NCBI GenBank assembly: GCA_026397915.1
Contig: JAPLTX010000037.1
Coordinates: 1 to 64,000, forward strand
Reading direction: 5' to 3'
Source of the DNA: Verrucomicrobiota bacterium
GTDB lineage: Bacteria > Verrucomicrobiota > Verrucomicrobiia > CAIQCK01
DNA: 64,000 nucleotides
Each line of letters begins with the position of its first letter. Within the stretch, counting starts at the first letter, position 1. The position numbers were made by a program, and so were the translations under genes. This document shows positions 15,075 to 23,715 of this stretch, piece after piece. The notes under the pieces were generated by a model, which saw only the letters and a list, made by a program, of their open reading frames with translations, was not told where the DNA came from and made no database searches.

Positions 15075-17438
15075 ATGAACCTGCGCCTCCAGAGAATCGC
15101 CCCGCTCCCATTTTGTTTCATTCTTCTTGCTGCGGGGCTGGCTGTTTCGCACGGGAGCGGAACACAAGAGATGGTTTGCTTCACACACACCGTTACACCG
15201 CTGGGCGGCAGGAACCTCGTGCCCAACGGTTCGTTTGAAATGGGGAGCGCCGGATGGTCGTCGTTGGGCGAAGGCGCCGGCTATAAAAATTCTTGGGCGC
15301 CGCTGGTCGAGAACTGGGGCAACTTCGATGCGTTGCACGGTGCGGTGGTGAAGTCGGGCGCAGCACATGGGCGATCATTCCTGCGCATCCAACTCGGCGG
15401 CAAGCACACGCCGGTCTTCAACTTCGACTACTTTGAGCCGGTCAACCGTCGCGAGTTGCGACCGTTGGCGGCGAACGTTGGCTGGATCGAGGTCACGCCC
15501 GGTGCGCCTTACACGCTCTCGCTTGACATGCGGGCTTCGCGCGACGGCGTGCAGAGGGCGTTCGGTGTCCAGAACGAGGACGCCGGCAAAGGCTGGGACG
15601 GCGCTCGTGAGTTGGTTCTCCACAACGGCGTGCTGACACGGCAGTGGAAGCGATACTCGCACACGTTCACGCCGAAGCATCCGTTTGTATTCGTGCTCGC
15701 CGGGCCGAACCTAACGCGTGAGAAGGACGTCGCGGTGGATGTGGACGCCATCCAGCTCGAAAAGGGCGCGCAGGCAACGGCGTTCACGCCGCGAAGTGAT
15801 TTGGAAATCGGTGTGATGCCCATGGAGCCAGCGGGCGTGTTCATCGCGGGGAAACCTGCGACGCTGAAGATCGCGGCTTTCAACAACGCTGGCGTGCCGG
15901 CCCGCGCGCACGTGCGGTTTAAGATCACAGATTTTGCCGACCAGCCTGTCGAACTGCCCGATGTCGAGTTCGAGGTGTCGGCAAAGTCGGCGATGGAGAA
16001 ACTGGTCACGTTGCCGGGCGTTTGGCGGGGTTTCTACCGCGTCGTAGCGGAATGGAAGAGCGGCGACGTTCAGGAATCGCGTCTGTTGCGCGTGGCCATC
16101 GTCCCGCCGCGCACCACGCAGGAGACGGTCCTCGGCATCAATCACGCCTATCCGACGCCGTCGTTGCTCGCGCTGACGAAGAAGGCTGGCGTGAGCTGGC
16201 ATCGCGACTGGTCGCTGAAGTGGCAGCACATCGAGCCGGCGCGCGGGCAGTATCACTGGGAAGTCAGCGACCCTCAGATCAACCGCATCGCCGCGCAGCG
16301 CCTGAACCTGATGGCGATGATTCCGTTCCCGTCCACCGACTGGAACTCGTCCGCGCCAGGCCTCGATGCAATCCGGGCCGCTTCGCCCCGCTACCGCAAC
16401 GGCGGCAAGGGCGACGACCAGGAATTGCTCGTCCGCGCGCGGTGGGCATGGCCGCCGCGGGACGTCAAAGAGTTGGCCGTTTTCAGCAAGACCGTCGTCA
16501 GCCGCTACAAGGACCAGATTCGCGTGTGGGAGTTTTTGAACGAACCGCTTTTCACGACCTATTCGCTGCCCGACTTCGGCTTCATTGATCCGAAATCAAC
16601 GCTGAGAAGTTTCACCGTCGGCGATTACCTCGACCTGCTCCGGAAGGTCGCCCCCGCGATTCGCGCCGCCAACCCCGACGTGCGGGTCATGGGCGGACCG
16701 GCGATGCCGCCCGGCGGCCGATACATCCAGCCGATGCTGGAGGCGGGCCTGCTGGACAACGTGGACATCTTCGGCCTGCACGACTATCCCAGATTCGCCA
16801 AACCGGAGACGCGCATCGCGTCCTTCGACAACCTGCTGGCGACCATGAAAGCCCATGGCGGCCCGAAGCCGATCTGGATGACGGAGTTCTCCTACTACGG
16901 GAGCGACGACCTGCCGCGCAAACCGTTCGTGCCGATTCCCGGCCTGTGGTCCGAGCCGCAACTGCTCAGCGAGAAACAGGCGGCCGATTACATCATCCGC
17001 TACTGCGCTATCTTCTTGGGCCGCGGCGGCGAGAAAATCTTCCTGCATTCCGGCTGCACCGGCTCGGTAAACAAACCGGGCACGGAGAGCTGCATGTTTG
17101 CCGACGGCGCGGTGCGGAAGGTTTTCCCGGCAATGGCCGTCTTCACGGAGATGGTGGGATCAAGCCCGAAGTTCGTGGCAGACAGGATCGGTGACGGCGC
17201 TTTCATCTTCGCGTTTGAGACCGGCAAACAAGCGGTGCTGGTGCTCTGGGATCCCGATGAGAAGACAACGAGCCGCATTCCTTCTGGCGCGGCGTGCAAA
17301 GACCTCATGGGCTGCGCGGTGGCCGGCCCCGCCGTGAGTCTGACCGGCTCGCCGGTCTATTTCGTCGGCCCGCCGGGCCAGGCGCAGGAACTTTTGGTGG
17401 CGTGCGGCGCGAACATACAAACGAAGACCAAACAATGA
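15075..17438 (+). CDS. Exported multidomain clan GH-A glycosidase (GH39/GH42-like)
   Basis: 787 residues. A Sec signal is followed by a carbohydrate-binding-like beta domain (NLVPNGSFEMGSAGW, VDAIQLEKG) to about residue 240, an Ig-like spacer, and a TIM barrel from about 350. The likely acid/base is Glu490 in WEFLNEPLF and the nucleophile Glu604 in WMTEFSYYG, 114 residues apart, as in clan A enzymes. A C-terminal beta region follows. Exact GH family not assignable by eye. Its stop overlaps the ATG of the DegT gene by ATGA, so the two are translationally coupled. Confidence 0.83.
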   Translation: MNLRLQRIAPLPFCFILLAAGLAVSHGSGTQEMVCFTHTVTPLGGRNLVPNGSFEMGSAGWSSLGEGAGYKNSWAPLVENWGNFDALHGAVVKSGAAHGRSFLRIQLGGKHTPVFNFDYFEPVNRRELRPLAANVGWIEVTPGAPYTLSLDMRASRDGVQRAFGVQNEDAGKGWDGARELVLHNGVLTRQWKRYSHTFTPKHPFVFVLAGPNLTREKDVAVDVDAIQLEKGAQATAFTPRSDLEIGVMPMEPAGVFIAGKPATLKIAAFNNAGVPARAHVRFKITDFADQPVELPDVEFEVSAKSAMEKLVTLPGVWRGFYRVVAEWKSGDVQESRLLRVAIVPPRTTQETVLGINHAYPTPSLLALTKKAGVSWHRDWSLKWQHIEPARGQYHWEVSDPQINRIAAQRLNLMAMIPFPSTDWNSSAPGLDAIRAASPRYRNGGKGDDQELLVRARWAWPPRDVKELAVFSKTVVSRYKDQIRVWEFLNEPLFTTYSLPDFGFIDPKSTLRSFTVGDYLDLLRKVAPAIRAANPDVRVMGGPAMPPGGRYIQPMLEAGLLDNVDIFGLHDYPRFAKPETRIASFDNLLATMKAHGGPKPIWMTEFSYYGSDDLPRKPFVPIPGLWSEPQLLSEKQAADYIIRYCAIFLGRGGEKIFLHSGCTGSVNKPGTESCMFADGAVRKVFPAMAVFTEMVGSSPKFVADRIGDGAFIFAFETGKQAVLVLWDPDEKTTSRIPSGAACKDLMGCAVAGPAVSLTGSPVYFVGPPGQAQELLVACGANIQTKTKQ

Positions 17439-18727
17439 GCATGAATGGAAAACTGGCAATCGAGGGCGGCACTGCGGTGCGGAGCCGGCCGCTGCCCCAG
17501 GAATGGTGCGGCGCGCATTATATGGACGAGCAGGAGATCGAGGCGGCTACGCGCGTCTGCAAATCCAAGACGTTGTTCCGCTACTACGGGCTGGATTTGC
17601 AGAACGAGGTCTCCAAGCTGGAGCAGGAGTTTGCCACCTACATCGGCATCAAATACGCGCTCGCTGTCAGCAGCGGCACGGGTGCGCTGCAAGTGGCGCT
17701 TGGCGCGCTCGGCGTCGGACCCGGCGATGAAGTGCTTATTCCCGGCTACTTCTGGGTCGCCACGGTCGGCGCGGTCGTTCGCAGCGGCGCCATCCCGGTG
17801 CTGGTGGACTGCGACGACTCCTTCAGCATGGACCCCAAGGACGCGGTCCGCAAAATCACCCCGCGCACGAAGGTCATTCTCGTCGTTCACATGGGTGGCG
17901 TGATCGGCCGCATCAAGGACATCGTCGCGTTGGCAAAACAACACAAGCTCAAGATCATCGAGGACAGCGCCCAAGCCAACGGCGCCAGCCAGCATGGCGT
18001 CAAGGCCGGCGCGTTCGGCGACATGGCGATCTTCTCGTTCCAGATGAACAAGCACATGACCTCCGGCGAGGGCGGCATGGTTGTAACCAACGACCCGCAT
18101 CTCTACCGCCGCGCCTTCGCCATCCATGACCTGGGTTATGCCCGCAACGAAGCGGGCCGGCTGGTCTTTGACGATCCGTCGCTCCAGCTCTGGGGCATCG
18201 GTTGCCGCATGAGCGAGTTGACCGCTGCGGTCGCCCGCGTGCAACTCGGGAAACTCGACCGCATCACCGGCGCGATGCGCTCCGCCAAGAACAAGATCAA
18301 GCAGGCCCTCGCAGGCACGCTGACCTTCCGCGAGGTGCCCGATCCCAAAGGTGACGCCGGCTCATTTCTGCTGACCGTCTTTCCCACGCGCGAGCAATCG
18401 CTGAAGTTCACGGAGGCGTTGCGGGCCGAAGGCATCGTCGCGGCCAAGGACGGCCTCTACCCGATCCACATGGACCAGTGGGGTCTGCACATCTACTACA
18501 ACGTGGCCAGCCTCGTGAACAAACGCGGCATCTCCACCGTCTCGCCGTGGCAACTGGCGGAGAACCGCGCCTCGGCTGGCGTTTCCTATGCCAAGGGTGC
18601 CTGCCCGCATCTCGATGACCTGCTCAGCCGCACGATGATCGCGTGCGTCGCCTCCGTCCTGACCGACACGGACGTGCAGGACATCATCAAGGCTTACCGC
18701 AAGGTCGCGGCGGTGGTCTGCAAGTAA
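17435..18727 (+). CDS. DegT/DnrJ/EryC1-family PLP aminotransferase
   Basis: 430 residues of the sugar aminotransferase fold. The internal-aldimine lysine is Lys206 in FSFQMNKHMTSGEGGM, the cofactor aspartate lies in IIEDSAQANGA, and SSGTGALQVAL is the phosphate-cup region. Enzymes of this family move an amino group between glutamate/glutamine and keto sugars or keto-cyclitols. It is cytoplasmic. The start at MSMNG is set by the 4-bp overlap with the preceding glycosidase. Presence in a hydrolase locus suggests that it removes or adds an amino group on an imported sugar. Confidence 0.88.
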   Translation: MSMNGKLAIEGGTAVRSRPLPQEWCGAHYMDEQEIEAATRVCKSKTLFRYYGLDLQNEVSKLEQEFATYIGIKYALAVSSGTGALQVALGALGVGPGDEVLIPGYFWVATVGAVVRSGAIPVLVDCDDSFSMDPKDAVRKITPRTKVILVVHMGGVIGRIKDIVALAKQHKLKIIEDSAQANGASQHGVKAGAFGDMAIFSFQMNKHMTSGEGGMVVTNDPHLYRRAFAIHDLGYARNEAGRLVFDDPSLQLWGIGCRMSELTAAVARVQLGKLDRITGAMRSAKNKIKQALAGTLTFREVPDPKGDAGSFLLTVFPTREQSLKFTEALRAEGIVAAKDGLYPIHMDQWGLHIYYNVASLVNKRGISTVSPWQLAENRASAGVSYAKGACPHLDDLLSRTMIACVASVLTDTDVQDIIKAYRKVAAVVCK

Positions 18728-18787
18728 GAAGAGGCGGCTCGAACCGACCGACGACTCATGACACACTGACTTTTGAAAGGAACGACG

Positions 18788-21289
18788 ATGAACACCGCAA
18801 ATCCTTCCGGCCCAACTCGCCGGCTTTCGCGCCGTGATTTTCTCTCCGCCGCTGCGCTAGGGACGGGCGCAATGCCTTCGTTGCTTTCGGCGAAAGAGCC
18901 GGCGGCGACGACGACCAAGCCGGGCGTTGTCGCGCCCGGCGCTGACGAGAAGGCGACGACCTACGCGACCATCAACCACGAATCGTGGGCCAGCATCCTG
19001 GCGGACAAAGGCGAGGGCTACACGCCGCCGTTGACGGTGCATTTGCCGATCCAGCCGGTCTACAACCCCGACTTCATCCACGTGGATTGCGCGCTGAATG
19101 TCTGCCGCCGGCGCGAATTGCCGAAGCTTTCGACCGACAATCCTGCCTCTTGGAAGGCTGCGCGGTCGCTGGAGACCTTCATCGTCCAGTTCGCGGTGGA
19201 TGACCCGCCGCTGGTGCCTGATTTCCGCGCAACGCAACTATCGCTTGCTGAGGGAAAGTTTCCGTTGGCCCACGCCGACTACTACATTTGCGACTTCCGC
19301 TACGAGTTCGACTACTTCTGCTGCCCGTTCGATGGGCGGCAGAGTGTGTTGTGGGTCGGAGTAGCGGTAACGAACGAGACCGACGCGACGCGTCGGGCGA
19401 ATGTCCGTGCGAAGGTCAACTTCCAGATGGAGTCCCGCATTTTCGATCCGCACTACGTGCCGTTCTACTGGGACGCAACGAAGTGGCTGCCGTGTGACAA
19501 GGTCCAGCTCAAGGACAACGCGATCTGCCGCGGCTCGGCTCCCATCGGCAGGACGATCCCCGGCGACTGGACATTGGAGTGGGAGGCGAAGAAGGAGTTT
19601 GATGCCAAACGGCTGCCGCGGTATTTCAACGGCGGCCCGGAGTATCGCGTTGCGCCGTCCATGCGGCTGGCGAGCGTGCAGGATGTCATGCACTTCTCCG
19701 CCGAACTGCGGGCGGGAGAACAGAAGCGGTTCTGGATCGCGCTGCTGACGGATGTCGAAGGCGCGACGGCGGAGGACCGCGAGCGGTTGATGCGGGCCGA
19801 CTCGCAGGCGGGACGGGCCGCGGCGTTGAAGCACTTCCAGTCACAATTCACCCGCGAACACGCGCAGTTGACGTTCCCGAACGAGAACTGGGACAAGATG
19901 TTCACCGAGCTGCAACTTTCCACGCTCCAGTTGCTCGTGCAGTTTCCCGGCGAGAAGAACCTGATGCCGACGCAGGGCGGGAGTTCGGAGCGGTTTTTCG
20001 TGTGGGTGTGGGAGGCGATGTTCATGCTCCTGCCGATGCTGCGGCTCGGCCACTTTGAGCCGGTGCGTCGCTCGCTGGATTTCATCTTTGGTTTGCAGGA
20101 CGCGGGACATCCTCCCGAAGGCGAACTGACGACGACCGCCGGCGCGATTGGCACCACCGGCCCGAAGTGGCTCAACACCACCGGCTCGGCCCTCGCGCTC
20201 GCCACCGATTACTACCTATATTCGCGCGACGAGAAGTTTCTGGCGGAATACCTGCCAAAGATGCTCAAGGCGATGAACTGGATCGTCGGCGAGATTCGCG
20301 CAACGCGGAAACTCAATCCCGACGGCTCGCGACCGCTCTACTACGGGCTGATGCCGTTCGGCTGCGCCACCGACGGCGACATCGGACGCATCGTGGCGGT
20401 GACCGATTCGTTCACGTTTTGGGGCTTGGAGAAGGCCGTAACGCTGCTGGAGCAGGCGCGGCATGAGCGCGCAGGCGAGTTCCGACGTGAACTGAACATG
20501 TATCGCGCTGACCTGACGCGCGCCATCGAAGGCATGACGCGGCCCGATGGCTACATCGAGCGGAAGATTCTCACGGGGAAGGAAAAGCGCATCGAGCCGG
20601 GCTTCGAGCGGATTTGCAGCGCCATCATCCTCGCCTACACTGGCCCGCTCGACATTCGCTCGGACCGCCTTCGGCGTTTCGTGGCTTACTTCGAGGAGAA
20701 GTTGATGGATGGCTTCTTCACCGGCCGAATGACCGCGGACATCGCCTATATGGGCGTCGGCGAGTTTTCCTGGCATCACGCCTACCTGCGGCTGGGCGAG
20801 TGGAAGAAGGCATTCGCCGCGAACCGCATCAACCTCTGCTACGGGATGACACAGGACACTTTTCAGGTGCAGGAGCGGTTCTCGCGCACGCACGCGAACT
20901 TCGCGCCGTGGCAGCCGAACGGCAGCGGTAACGGCCGCATCTTGGAGATGATGCTCAACAGCCTCTATTTCGAGCACGACGGCTGCGTGACAGTGCTGGG
21001 CGGCGTGCCGTTCCTGTGGCTGGCCAACAACGGCGTCACCGTGCTGCGAAACCTCCGCACCACGCGCGGCAGCGTCTCACTCGAAGCGCTGATGCTCGAC
21101 CGCCAGCGTTGCCGCCTGAGCGTCCGCGCCTCTGCTCGCGGCGTGCTGCCCCGGCTGATTCAGTTGCCCGATCACTTTATCGTCAGCGACGTGAGTCCGC
21201 GCGCGGTCAACAAAGGCCGCGGCTTGCTGCAAATCCCCGGCGACGCGCAAGAGCTTCGCCTTATTCTCCGAGAAAACCTCGCGACGTAA
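18788..21289 (+). CDS. Tat-exported (alpha/alpha)6-barrel protein, probable glycosidase
   Basis: 833 residues starting with a Tat signal (RRLSRRDFLSAAALG). The first 350 residues are beta-rich; from about 370 a helical region carries repeated aromatic/acidic blocks (FVWVWEAMFMLLPML, EGELTTTAG, LMPFGCATDGDIGR) typical of six-hairpin glycosidases such as GH63/GH127-like enzymes. No exact family can be given. The ATG follows GAAAGGA by 6-7 bp; a TTG 15 bp upstream would remove this site. Located 60 bp after the aminotransferase and 24 bp before the deacetylase, within the same locus. Confidence 0.78.
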   Translation: MNTANPSGPTRRLSRRDFLSAAALGTGAMPSLLSAKEPAATTTKPGVVAPGADEKATTYATINHESWASILADKGEGYTPPLTVHLPIQPVYNPDFIHVDCALNVCRRRELPKLSTDNPASWKAARSLETFIVQFAVDDPPLVPDFRATQLSLAEGKFPLAHADYYICDFRYEFDYFCCPFDGRQSVLWVGVAVTNETDATRRANVRAKVNFQMESRIFDPHYVPFYWDATKWLPCDKVQLKDNAICRGSAPIGRTIPGDWTLEWEAKKEFDAKRLPRYFNGGPEYRVAPSMRLASVQDVMHFSAELRAGEQKRFWIALLTDVEGATAEDRERLMRADSQAGRAAALKHFQSQFTREHAQLTFPNENWDKMFTELQLSTLQLLVQFPGEKNLMPTQGGSSERFFVWVWEAMFMLLPMLRLGHFEPVRRSLDFIFGLQDAGHPPEGELTTTAGAIGTTGPKWLNTTGSALALATDYYLYSRDEKFLAEYLPKMLKAMNWIVGEIRATRKLNPDGSRPLYYGLMPFGCATDGDIGRIVAVTDSFTFWGLEKAVTLLEQARHERAGEFRRELNMYRADLTRAIEGMTRPDGYIERKILTGKEKRIEPGFERICSAIILAYTGPLDIRSDRLRRFVAYFEEKLMDGFFTGRMTADIAYMGVGEFSWHHAYLRLGEWKKAFAANRINLCYGMTQDTFQVQERFSRTHANFAPWQPNGSGNGRILEMMLNSLYFEHDGCVTVLGGVPFLWLANNGVTVLRNLRTTRGSVSLEALMLDRQRCRLSVRASARGVLPRLIQLPDHFIVSDVSPRAVNKGRGLLQIPGDAQELRLILRENLAT

Positions 21290-21313
21290 CCTTGTCCCAA
21301 AAGGAGAAACCCC

Positions 21314-22108
21314 ATGAAATCAAAACACAGAATTCTGGCCTTCGGCTGTCATCCCGACGACGTGGAAATCCTCTGCGCCGGCACGCTGTCCTTGCTGGCG
21401 AAACGCGGCTGCGAAATCCACATCGCCGTCATGGCCGGCGGCGATGTCGGCTCGCCGACGCTGCCTCGCTTTGTGATCCGGGAACAGCGGCTACAGGAGG
21501 CGCAAGCCTCCGCCGACATCATCGGCGCGCGGTTTCACTTCGCTGGCGGCGAGGACCTCGAAGTGGAATACAACGACGCGTATCGCCGTCGCGCCGTCCG
21601 CGTCATGCGCGAGGTGAATCCTACCATCGTCTTTACCCATCCGCCGATGGATTACCTGATTGACCACGAGGAAACCTCGCGCCTTGTGCGAAACGCGGCC
21701 TTCATCGGGCCGGTGCCTAATTACGACTGCGGCGCGGCCGTCCTGACGGCGTCGAAAATCCCGTATCTCTATTACGCGAACGCCGTCGCGCGGAAAGACA
21801 TCTTCGGCCGGCCGCTGCCGCTGACTTGCGCAGTGAACGTTTCCACCGTCATGAAAACCAAGACTCGGATGCTGGCCTGTCACGCCTCGCAACGCGAATG
21901 GCTTCGCGTCGTCCTCAAGGAAGACAATTATCTGGAGATGATGAAACGCGCATCGGAGGCCGAGGGTCGCGCGGCGGGCTTCCCGTTTGCCGAGGGCTTC
22001 ATCCAGCATCTCGGCGCAGGCCATCCGCAGGACAACATCCTCAAGCAACTCCTCGGCGACGCCTGCCGGGAGTTTGACGGCGGCAATGTCAGCAAAGCGA
22101 CCAAATGA
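21314..22108 (+). CDS. PIG-L/LmbE-family deacetylase
   Basis: 264 residues, cytoplasmic. The zinc motif HPDD is at 13-16 and the third ligand block THPPMDYLIDHEE at 108-120 (His118). Family members remove acetyl groups from N-acetylglucosamine on lipids, mycothiol precursors or free oligosaccharides. Here it lies between a probable glycosidase and a symporter, overlapping the symporter start by ATGA, which supports action on an imported N-acetylated sugar. Preceded by AAGGAGAA 8 bp before the ATG. Confidence 0.9.
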   Translation: MKSKHRILAFGCHPDDVEILCAGTLSLLAKRGCEIHIAVMAGGDVGSPTLPRFVIREQRLQEAQASADIIGARFHFAGGEDLEVEYNDAYRRRAVRVMREVNPTIVFTHPPMDYLIDHEETSRLVRNAAFIGPVPNYDCGAAVLTASKIPYLYYANAVARKDIFGRPLPLTCAVNVSTVMKTKTRMLACHASQREWLRVVLKEDNYLEMMKRASEAEGRAAGFPFAEGFIQHLGAGHPQDNILKQLLGDACREFDGGNVSKATK

Positions 22109-23703
22109 ACTTTGCACTCAGTCCTCTGGATATCGGCATCATCGTCGTCTCGCTGGTGGCCGTGGTGGCGGTGGGGCTTTGGGCGGCGCGAAACCAGGAG
22201 AAGACCGCGCGCGGCTACTTCCTCGCGTCGGGCCGGCTGCCGTGGTATATCATCGGCGCGGCGTTCGTCTCCACCAGCGTGTCGAGCGAACAGATCGTCG
22301 GCACCGTCGGCGCCGCTTACAAGAACGGCATGGGCATCGCCAACTGGGAATGGTGGCTCGTGCCCACTTACGGCCTGCTGACGCTGGTGTTCGTCCCGAT
22401 GTGGCTCCGCAACCGCATCACAACCGTGCCGGAGTTTCTCGCGCGCCGGTTCGGGCCGTTGTGCGCGGACATTTACAGTTGGGTCATGCTGGCGGCTTAC
22501 GTGTTCGTGTTCATGGTGCCGGTGCTCTACAGCGGCACTCTCGCGCTGACGGATCTGACCGGATGGAATTTCCACGTCGTCCTGTGGGGCATGGTCGCGG
22601 TCATCGCGCTCTACACCACCAAGGGCGGCCTCTCATCGGTTATCTGGACGGACGCGCTACAGTGCGTCATGCTGGTGGGTGGCGGCGTGGTCCTTTTCTT
22701 CCTCGCGTTGGGAAAAGTGCCGGGCGGCTGGGCCGCGATGGAAGCCGCCAGGCCGGATCGGTTTCACCTCTGTCTTCCCGCGAACGATCCATCAGCGCCG
22801 TTCCCAGGCATCGTGCTGGCCACGTTCGGCGTTTTCATCTTTTACTCCGCCGGCAATCAAGTGATGGCGCAACGCATCCTCGGCGCGCGCTCGACATGGG
22901 ACGGACTGATGGGCGTCTTGTGGGCGGGCGTCATTAACCTGCTCCGCCCGCTGGTGACCTGTTTCCTCGGCCTGATCGTTTTCCACTGGACCAACGTGAT
23001 GCACGCGGCCCCGCCCTTGGAAAATCAGGATCAGGCGTTTCCCTTCGCGCTGAAATATCTCGCGCCGGACTGGGGCTTGCGCGGCGTCATCCTCGCGGGG
23101 TTCCTCGCGGCGGTGATGTCAGCCACGAGCGCGCTGGCCAATTCCACGGCGACCATTTTCAGCTTGGACGTTTACCGGCGGATGTTCCACCCCGACGCGA
23201 ACGACGCGCGGCTGGTGCGGATGGGGCGCATCGCCTCCCCGGCCGCGTTGGTCCTTGCGGCGCTGATCGCGCCGTCGGTTGCGCACTTGGGCGGCGTGTT
23301 CCGTTATTTCCAAAATGGCGTGACCTACCTCGCGACGCCGTTCATCTCGGTAATGCTGCTCGGCCTGCTGTGGAAACGGACCAATTATCAGGGCGCGCTC
23401 TTCGGCCTGATCGGCGGCTCGGCGATCACGCTGGCAATGGCGTTGGGTGCGCCGGCGGTCGGCATCTCGCTGCACTGGCTCTACCTGGCGGCCATCGCGC
23501 AGGTGATCACCATGGCGGGCATCGTGATCGTGTCGTTGCGCACGCCGCCGCCCGCCGAGAATCTGTGGCGGCCGTTCCATTGGACGCCCGCGGTGCTCCG
23601 CCAATATGATGACGGCGTCCGCCGCCCGTGGTATCAGAGCGTCCTGCTGTGGTGGTCGGTCTATATCGTCGTCTGGGTCTATCTGTATTGGCGGTTTTGG
23701 TGA
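22105..23703 (+). CDS. Sodium:solute symporter (SSS family)
   Basis: 532 residues with about 13-14 membrane helices and the SSS core: GYFLASGRLPWYIIGAAF near the N-terminus, STSVSSEQIVG for helix 2, and TTKGGLSSVIWTDALQ in the middle. It is the only transporter in the 13.6-36.2 kb locus and probably imports the released sugar with sodium. The start overlaps the deacetylase stop by 4 bp. A 27-nt near copy of its 3' end, including the stop codon, occurs at 29052-29078. Confidence 0.92.
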   Translation: MNFALSPLDIGIIVVSLVAVVAVGLWAARNQEKTARGYFLASGRLPWYIIGAAFVSTSVSSEQIVGTVGAAYKNGMGIANWEWWLVPTYGLLTLVFVPMWLRNRITTVPEFLARRFGPLCADIYSWVMLAAYVFVFMVPVLYSGTLALTDLTGWNFHVVLWGMVAVIALYTTKGGLSSVIWTDALQCVMLVGGGVVLFFLALGKVPGGWAAMEAARPDRFHLCLPANDPSAPFPGIVLATFGVFIFYSAGNQVMAQRILGARSTWDGLMGVLWAGVINLLRPLVTCFLGLIVFHWTNVMHAAPPLENQDQAFPFALKYLAPDWGLRGVILAGFLAAVMSATSALANSTATIFSLDVYRRMFHPDANDARLVRMGRIASPAALVLAALIAPSVAHLGGVFRYFQNGVTYLATPFISVMLLGLLWKRTNYQGALFGLIGGSAITLAMALGAPAVGISLHWLYLAAIAQVITMAGIVIVSLRTPPPAENLWRPFHWTPAVLRQYDDGVRRPWYQSVLLWWSVYIVVWVYLYWRFW

Positions 23704-23715
23704 GAAGTCCTGCGC

